From contig JALNQF010000505.1 in the NCBI GenBank assembly GCA_028456385.1, forward strand, positions 1 through 25,668: DNA of 25,668 bases, in the 5' to 3' direction. The DNA is from Ophiosphaerella korrae (taxonomy: Eukaryota; Ascomycota; Dothideomycetes; Pleosporales; Phaeosphaeriaceae). Below the pieces are notes generated by a model. It saw only the letters and a list, made by a program, of their open reading frames with translations. It did not search any database and was not told where the DNA came from. Below, piece by piece: positions 18,781-25,668 of the stretch (position 1 is the first letter of the stretch; every line of letters begins with the position of its first letter). The translations under genes were made by a program, and so were the position numbers.

Positions 18781-20870
18781 TTACAAAAGAAAGAATATAT
18801 TAAGAAAAGAAGGTATAATTAATAATTAATAGTAGAGCTATAAAGAACTTTATATTAAAAAACTTTATAAGAAACTAAAGAATAAAGTATATAATAAAAA
18901 GATACTTTTAATAATTAAGTATAATTAAAAGAAAACTATTCTAAAAACTTATTAGGTTTAAGATAATACCTTTAATACTAAAACTAAAAGTACTAGAAAT
19001 TAAGAATATAGTTATAGATATAATAATAATTAATAAAAATAAGATATAATATTAGGTATATTATAGTTATAAATAACTAACCTAAGAATTAATTAAAGAA
19101 TAGAGAAAATTAGTTACTTTAAAAAAGATATATTAAAAGATAGTTTATAGAAGAATATAAGAAATAAGAGAAATAACTTACTAAACTAGTTAACTACCTT
19201 CTAGAATACTAACTATAGGATTTAGTAATAGAACTAGAAGAAAGAAAAAATATAAGATAGAGCCTAGTTTATAAGAAAATAGAAGAAGAATCTAAGATTA
19301 AGTAAGTATTTATATAAAACGTAACTAAAAAAGAATAGATATAAGAATCTAAATTATAAATAGTATATAGACTTATATTTATAGATAAAAAAGAGATAGA
19401 TAAGAAATAACTCGACGTAGATTTTAAAAAGATAAACGCAATTATAAATAAAAACTAATAACCTTTATTATATATTAATAAGGTATAGAATAGACTATAG
19501 AAAGCTCGAATTTTTATAAAACTAGATATCTAAAACACTAGCTACTAGATTAGAATTAAAAAAGGATATAAATAGAAAACTATATTTAGAACGTAGTATA
19601 TACTATTTAAATATATAGTTATACTATTTAGACTTCTAAACGTACTAGTAGTATTCTAAGAAAAAACTAATATAGTACTAAAAGAATACTTAAACGTATT
19701 TATATTTATATATTTAGATAATATCTTTATATTCTTATAAATAGAGGAAGAATATATATAGTACGTATATAGAGTATAAAAATAGCTAGTAGAAAGTAAA
19801 CTATTTCTTAAGATAAGAAAATATAAATTCTATATAAAAGAAATAGATTTCTTTAGATTTATTATAGAACTAGGAAAAATTAGAATTAACTTAAACAAGA
19901 TTAAAGTAATCTAAGAATAGCTAATACTAAAAAGCTTTTAGGAAGTATAATAGTTTTATAGACTAGTAAACTTTTATAGAAAACTAATAGTTAACTAGTT
20001 AGAGCTAATAGAGCTACTAATAAACTTTATAAAGAAAGATATACTATTTAAATAGACTAAAGAATATAAAAAAGTATTTAGCTAAATTAAATAAAGATTT
20101 ACTAAAAATCTAGTTATTAGGATATATAACCTAGATATACTAGTAATAGTTAAAATAGACGCCTCTAATTTAGTGTATAGAATAGTACTAATATAAGAAG
20201 ACCTAGATATAAAACAAGAATACTTAGTTAAGTACTTTTCTAAGAAGATAAAGCTAGTAAAGCTTAACTACTTAATCTATAATAAAGAAATACTAGTAAT
20301 CTATAAAGTATTTAAGTAATAGAGAGTATATTTATAAAGAGTAAAATACTAAACAAGAGTTTATATAGACTATAAGAATATTATTAGATTTATAATAAAT
20401 AAAAACTTATTATAATACTATATAAGATAGTAAAAGTTACTATTAATATTTAATATAAAAATAATATATACTAAGAGTAAAGATAACTAATTTATAGATA
20501 CTCTAAGTAGAAGACTAGAATTATAAGAAAAAATAAATACTACTAGTATAGTTCTAGTTAAGAATAAAAAAGGATATTTAGTCTTAAATATACTTAAGAT
20601 AGCTATAATACTTAATAAAAAGAGTAGTAAACTAGATAAATAGATTTAAAAAGAAATAAAAAAAGTTTCTAAAGAAATAAAAAAACTTAAAATCTAAAAA
20701 GAAATTATAAAAGCTTATTAAAGACTATATATCTTAAGGAAAATATAAAGAGAATTTATATACTAATTCTATAAAATACTAGGATATAGATATTAAGATA
20801 TTAATAAAATATTAGATAGATTACTATAAGACTACTATATCTTAAGAGTAAAATAACTAGTAATAGAAGT
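18781..20870 (+). pseudogene. pol: Gypsy2 Pol (protease, RT, RNase H, start of integrase), broken
   Basis: Protease: the DSGAT motif at 18828 reads N-S-R-A-I, with Asp to Asn and Gly to Arg as G-to-A changes. Reverse transcriptase about 19360-19760 in one frame: LD.DFKKINAI (from 19411), the PL..ID block, KLDI near 19520, FR..YI.FKY near 19585-19620, and Y-L-D-N for Y-L-D-D at 19711-19722. RNase H begins with the ETDASN block near 20150-20170 and ends with the FADALSR block near 20482. The integrase zinc-finger part is cut at 20870 by the Copia LTR. Gypsy2 retains the roughly 38-bp RNase H segment (QWR.YL-like) lost from Gypsy1. Confidence 0.88.
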
Positions 20871-21035
20871 TGTTACAAGTTAGAGCTTCGCTCTATACGA
20901 TTTAGGTAAGCCTGTAGTAGTAAGTAAGCTATATAAGCTATTTAAGCTACTCTACTATATATAAGTAGCTTAGCTTAGATAGCTCTTTAATTAATAATTA
21001 TCTTTTACTTATTCTTAAGCTTGTATCTCGTAATA
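20871..21035 (+). repeat. Copia 5' LTR
   Basis: 165 bp from tgttacaag to ctcgtaata. Same length as the solo LTR at 12802-12966. About 14 differences, nearly all C-to-T or G-to-A relative to that copy (for example cccgcag to cctgtag, gcaagctg to gtaagcta). Confidence 0.93.
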
Positions 21036-21052
21036 GTTATAAGCCTAGTGCT
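21036..21052 (+). promoter_or_regulatory. Copia primer-binding site for half initiator tRNA-Met
   Basis: The sequence gttataagcctagtgct directly behind the LTR equals gttatgggcccagtgct after G-to-A and C-to-T changes. That is complementary to the anticodon stem-loop region of initiator tRNA-Met (ggcccataac in the loop). Priming by an internal cut of this tRNA is established for Drosophila copia and related elements. The match is my own reading from general knowledge of that tRNA. Confidence 0.7.
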
Positions 21053-21155
21053 AAAAATTACTTAATAGTTTTATCCTATATACTATAGTAAGAGATCGCG
21101 AGCTTAGTATACTCTTATCCTATCCTATCTTATCTTATCTATTACTTAAACGCTT

Positions 21156-24100
21156 ATAATATCTTATAGCAAGATTACTCTACTTAATAAAAGTACTACC
21201 CTACTTAATAAGTACTTATAATAGCTAGTATAGTTTACACAACTCTATTATAACGCTCTTAAGCTAGGCATCTAGTAGCTAGTTAATCTAGAAGCTAATA
21301 ACGTCTCTAATATCTACGCTAACGAACTAGTTTAACTTAAACTAAAGAGCCTAGTAATAGTAGAAGAAGTAGCTACTTATAAGCTTATAATAGAGAAATA
21401 CTAGGCTATAAAAGATACCTAGGTATTGCGAATAGTACGCTTTAGAGCTCTAAGCGCCTAGGTAAACACTATAGTTAATTTAAGTTATCTAGTAATAGCT
21501 AAGATAACTCTACTTGCGAACAATAAAGCTATATTATAAGAGCTTGTCTAAACGCTAAAGAGCTTACTAGCCCTATCTAATACTAGCGCTAGTAATCTTA
21601 TCTAAGCTTAATACTAAGCCTATCTATAGAAGGCTTACTAAAGACAACAATTACTAGAGCTCTAGTATAATAAGTAGCTACGCTTATATTAGCGTATAAT
21701 TGCGTATAATATTATAGAGGTAATAGGCGAGCTTATAGTATAAGATTTCCTAGAAGCGTTAACGCTAAAGCTAGCTCTAGACTAGGCTTAGATAATAAGC
21801 TAATTAGTAATCTAGAGCTTAGTCCTTAGCTTAAAGGTACTTACGCTAGAGTAAATTAGTAGTATCTACTTAGCTTTATTATAGGAGTATAAGCTCTAAA
21901 CTACTAATTAAGGAGCTAGCGTATTTACAACGTTTAGAGGATCTAAGCTAAGCTTAAGCTTAAGTACTAACTTAAAATATAACTACCTATATAGCTAAGC
22001 TTACTACTAGAAGCTATAAGATTATAGATAGGTATAAGTAGCGCTTACTAGCAATCTATTTAAAATAGACAATAATAGAAAGGCGAAAATATAGGCTTGT
22101 TTAGATAAGCCGCGCTTTATAGTAGTTAAAACCTTAGTAACTTAAAAGTAAGCTAGTCTCTTATAGGAACTAGTTAAAGCTAGCTTAGAGTTAGTTAAAT
22201 TAAAGGCTCTAGTCTACCTAGGCTAGCTAAACGTAGTACTTATTAACCTAAGTATACTTATTAACTTAGGTAAACTTATTAAGCTAGCACCTAGAGCCTA
22301 CTTAACGCTAGATTTCGACGCTTACTTACTCTCTAAGAGTACTATACTTAATAATAAAGCTACTCTCTACTTAGTTAACTTAATAAGTCTTATAGAACTA
22401 GGCTCCTTTATAAGAGTAAAAGGCGTAAGCTACGTAGAAGTAAGTATATAAGCGTTTCTAATACTTAGTAAAAGTACTTAAGTCTTTAAGAACGCTCTAA
22501 ATAGAGCTTATAGTAAGTATATAGAGAATCTTGTACTTTATAAAGTAGTAGTAGTTAAAGGATTTTATATTAATATAGTATCTAAAGCTTAATTATAGTA
22601 AGCTAGAGCCTAGTATTAAGGTTTTAACATAACTCTAAGAGTAAGAACACTAGTAGAGAGTATTATACTAGCAACGCTAATACGTAAATATAATCTTACT
22701 TTTATTAAATATAAGCCTATTACGTTTTATCTAACTATTATAAGCGTAACTTAAGGTAATTAAGTTAATTAAAAGCTTAACTTATAGCGTACAACGCCTA
22801 GAAGTAACTTAGAGGAGCTCTAGTACGCTAGAGCTAGTTATCTTAGACTAGAAGCACTACAAGCGCTAGTAACGAGCGCGAGAAACGTATATATTAATAG
22901 GATAGCGCGTATTAAGTACAAGTATTGCTTAATAGCTTACGCTAAGCAAGTTATCTTAAGGTAGCCTAGAGAGAGAGCTCTACGCCTATACTAGTAAGTA
23001 GCGTAAGACCTATTTAATATACCTACTAGCTACTTTAGAGAAGTTTAGACTATACTACTTAAGTACAAGTATAGTAGTAAGCTCTATACCTACCTATTAC
23101 AAAGTAAAACACTCTAAAAGATAATAAAAGTATTTAAAAGCTTTATAAAGCTACTACTAACGCGCTATAAGTTCTATACGTGCGTACTCTAGTAAGATAA
23201 TAAAGTAGTAACGCTTTTATAGAGAGGTAAGACGCGCTTCTAGATTTAGGCTAAATAAGAAGAGATTATAGTTAAGAGTACTTTAGTATATATACACGAG
23301 CTAAATAGAGGAGCTAAGAGAGCTAGTTAAGAAATAATAACGAAAGTAATTAAGATAAGGATAAGCGCTAACCTACTAGAAAGGCTCTAGCTAGAGATAG
23401 TAGAGGTAGCTATATAGCTATATAATATAAGCCTAAGCTACGCTTATAATATATAAGCTCCTAATATAGTGCTTAATAGCTAGTTTAGATAGTACTTTAG
23501 ATACTATTAGCTTAAGTAAGTAAGAGCTACTATAGTAGACCTTTAGCTAGATTAGAGTAGAGTATACACTTATAGCTACTACGTATATCTACTTAACAAG
23601 GAGTAAGTAGCTAGGTACAACAAGAGAGGCTTTAAAATAAGCCCTTAGGGCTATATTAGATATCTAGTAGGATATAGAGTATCTAATATATATAGGATAT
23701 AGGTCTTAGAATTAGATTAGGTAATTATAACGCGCAACGTAACGTTTAATAAGTAGCTCTTCTATAACAAGAAGAGTAAAGCTTATTAAGAGCTCTTAAA
23801 GCTAGAGATTTAAAAACTTATTAACGTATTATATAAAGACGTAACGCGCAACGTAAAAGAGACCTAGGATAATATATATAACTAGCTCTGCGAAGTAGCT
23901 TAAATCCTAGAAAGCTACTAGTAAGGCGAGCACCTAGAGTAGAATCTAGGGGGTAGAGCTCTACGTAATACTAAAAGCTAGGCTAGCTAGCTAGCTATCT
24001 TAGTAGAATAAGGAGTAGACCTTATATAAGTAGTAAGCTTAGCTAGTAAACTATATAGAATCTATATAGAGTAACCTAAGCTTAGTAGCCTTTAAACTCT

Positions 24101-25668
24101 AGAGTAAATACCTAAACCTAGAGGAGTTTAGTATATAGGTACTAATATTAATTATAGAAATTAATATAGCAAAGTATCTAAAAGCTCCTAGGAATTACAA
24201 TTAACTAGAGAAGCGAGCGCCTTAGAGTAGCTAATAGATAAGAGTTTAACTTATTAAATAGCTACTTATTAAACTACTTCTCTTTAAGTAGCTATAGCTT
24301 CTATAGCTCTAAATAAAGTAGATACTATCTTTTATTAAGTAGCTACATCTTATATAGCTCTAAATAATATAGTTAGAGCTTATTAGTAGTGTATACACTA
24401 GTAATAGCTAGCGCTAACGCGATTAAGCTAAAGACTCTAAAATAATAAGCTAGATAATAGCGCTAAAAGCTTAAGCGCTTACTTATTATTATATAAACCT
24501 AAGTAGAGTAAATAGAGTAGTATACTAGACAAGCTACTCCTATAAGTACTAATAGACTATAACCTAAATATAGAGCTCGCTATAGTAAACGCTATAATTA
24601 TAGTAGCTACTTAGCTTAAGCTATAACTATAAGCTTATCTATATTAAGATAAGCTCTTACTACTACTATAAAATTAGAAGTACTTATATACGTACCTATA
24701 TAGGTAGCTCTTTAAATAAGTAGCTTAGAAAGAGATCGATATACTACTAGTAGCTAGCACCTAGGAGGAGATAGAGCGCTCGTAATTAAGTAATTAGCTA
24801 CTACCTCTAAAGTAGGTTTTTATATATAAACTTAACTAAGATAGCTACTTTCTTAAGTATAAAGCTTAGATTATAGTACGTAGAGACCTCTAAATAATTA
24901 ATTTAATATAATTAACTTACGCTACTATATTAGCAGCGCGCTTGTTTTAAACTGCAATAGCGATTATAGCTAAGTTTAACCTAGAAGTAGCTTAGTATAA
25001 CGTTATTAGAGCTTTCTTCTACGCATATAGAGATTATTAACTAGTAGTTATCTACGAGCTCCTAGATAGGTTTAAAGTAGCTAGCAAGTGCGTTAAGCTT
25101 AATCGAGCGCTATATAGCTTTAAAGACTCGCTACTCTTTTAGTATAAAGAGCTCTTAAGAATACTTAAACAAGCTAGTCTTATAGTTTTAAAAGAAGAGC
25201 TATACTTATTCTATAATAAGGAGCGTAAAATACTCTTTCTCTTCTATATTAACGATATATTAGTAATATATTACAAAATCTACTAATTAGAAGCTTACTA
25301 AATTATTAAGAGAATTAAATAAGCCTACAATATAGAAGATAAAGGCCTAGTAAGCTAGTTTCTAGGCGTACGAGTAATATAGAGTTAGCTAGATAGGACT
25401 ATTACGCTCGTCTACAATAAGTATATTAACAAGATAGCGAAAAAGTTTAATCTCGTAAGCTCTACAAGCTTTCTAGCAACTCTATTACTAGTAGAAGAGC
25501 TATAGCTAAGTAAAGGAGAGGCCTTAAAGCGTAAAATTAAGGACTACTAAGAGTAAGTAGGATTTATCTTGTATATAGTAATAATAGTGCGACTAGACGT
25601 TATATTTATAGCTACTAAGCTCTCTTAATATCTTATAAATCTAAGCTAAAAGTATCTTAAAGTAGTAA
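21156..25668 (+). pseudogene. Copia Gag-Pol polyprotein, one frame with many stops, partial
   Basis: One frame (codons starting at multiples of three) can be followed for about 4.5 kb from near 21156/21159, where ATA may be a lost ATG, to the right edge. I noticed no frameshift. Gag occupies about 21160-22300. Protease: LDNGAT-like motif at 22347-22364 (now L-N-N-K-A-T). GAG pre-integrase: H.R.GHL.L and a C-x2-C near 22830-22930. Integrase core about 22980-23560, with the HELNGGAERA block near 23295-23325, where the catalytic Glu has become AAG, Lys. Then the linker with a TRNVTFNE-like block near 23725-23760. Reverse transcriptase about 24970-25460: LNRALYSFK block near 25100-25125, Y-V-D-D now Y-I-N-D at 25245-25256, and FLGV near 25360. 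The window ends in the segment before RNase H. Stops are TAA/TAG at Gln and Trp positions. Confidence 0.9.

Larger units (their letters stand above)
16081..20870 (+). mobile_element. Gypsy2: Ty3/Gypsy element, 5' part, interrupted by Copia
   Basis: Second copy of the Gypsy1 family in the same orientation. It has a 5' LTR (16081-16536), Gag, protease, RT, RNase H and the beginning of integrase, and stops at 20870, where the Copia LTR begins. The last bases (ataactagtaatagaagt) align with Gypsy1 near 13608, so about 2.1 kb of its 3' end, including chromodomain and 3' LTR, should lie beyond the right edge. It keeps segments missing from Gypsy1 (about 16667-16738, 19021-19075 and the RNase H segment near 20305-20355), so it is the better template of the family. 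Confidence 0.92.
20871..25668 (+). mobile_element. Ty1/Copia retrotransposon, 5' part, runs off the right edge
   Basis: Begins with a 165-bp LTR (20871-21035) followed by a primer-binding site (21036-21052) and one long Gag-Pol frame in the order Gag, protease, integrase, reverse transcriptase. Integrase before RT is the order that defines Ty1/Copia. It is inserted in the integrase gene of Gypsy2; the likely left target duplication is the five bases before 20871 (gaagt), but the right end is outside the window. GC content is visibly higher than in the rest of the window, and CG is common. CA and TG are depleted though not absent, so RIP has acted less heavily or for a shorter time here. Confidence 0.93.

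Noticed and set aside
21036..21160. An independent small gene between the Copia LTR and Gag
   Set aside because: The stretch has no protein-like frame and is the expected leader between primer-binding site and Gag start.
1..25668. Mitochondrial DNA or an AT-rich bacterial/protist genome as the source
   Set aside because: The low GC content alone would allow it, but the near absence of CA/TG with CG retained, plus nested fungal-type Gypsy, Copia and Fot1 elements, fits RIP in a filamentous ascomycete far better.

Overview
This window is a transposon graveyard from a filamentous ascomycete (Pezizomycotina), destroyed by repeat-induced point mutation (RIP). It is extremely AT-rich. The dinucleotides CA and TG are almost absent (none found in 6481-7020), while CG, CT and CC survive, for instance as GCGC in the last 5 kb. 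That is the mark of CpA-directed C-to-T change on both strands. Glutamine and tryptophan codons have become TAA/TAG, so every coding region is closed by stops although its reading frame can still be followed. I see no intact gene. The species cannot be named from this.

Layout. 1-2280: minus-strand remnant of one long unrecognised reading frame running off the left edge. 2304-2378: 17-bp tandem repeat. 2379-3338 and 5171-8267: very A-rich sequence with at least three plus-strand ORF remnants in different frames and a tRNA-like relic. 3339-5170: a complete Fot1/pogo-type (Tc1/mariner) DNA transposon with 60-bp terminal inverted repeats and TA target duplication.

8268-25668: a nest of LTR retrotransposons. 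The oldest layer is a Ty3/Gypsy copy ('Gypsy3'), seen only as its 5' LTR (8268-8419 plus 15732-16060) and primer-binding region (16061-16080). A full chromodomain Gypsy element ('Gypsy1', 8420-15726, target duplication AGTAG) is inserted in that LTR. A second copy ('Gypsy2', from 16081) is inserted just behind the Gypsy3 primer-binding region. Gypsy1 carries an antisense solo LTR of its own family (8971-9427) and a 165-bp Copia solo LTR (12802-12966, target duplication TATAG). Gypsy2 is cut at 20870 by a Ty1/Copia element that runs off the right edge (20871-25668) and keeps one reading frame for about 4.5 kb.

The Gypsy elements encode Gag with two zinc knuckles, protease, reverse transcriptase, RNase H and integrase; a chromodomain is visible in Gypsy1. 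The Copia element encodes Gag, protease, integrase and reverse transcriptase, and its primer-binding site matches the anticodon-arm region of initiator tRNA-Met. Catalytic aspartates have become Asn in the RTs and in the Fot1 transposase, so nothing here should be active. I found no new biological system. The value lies in the readable order of insertions, the variable hairpin repeats in the Gypsy LTRs, and the unidentified ORF remnants.
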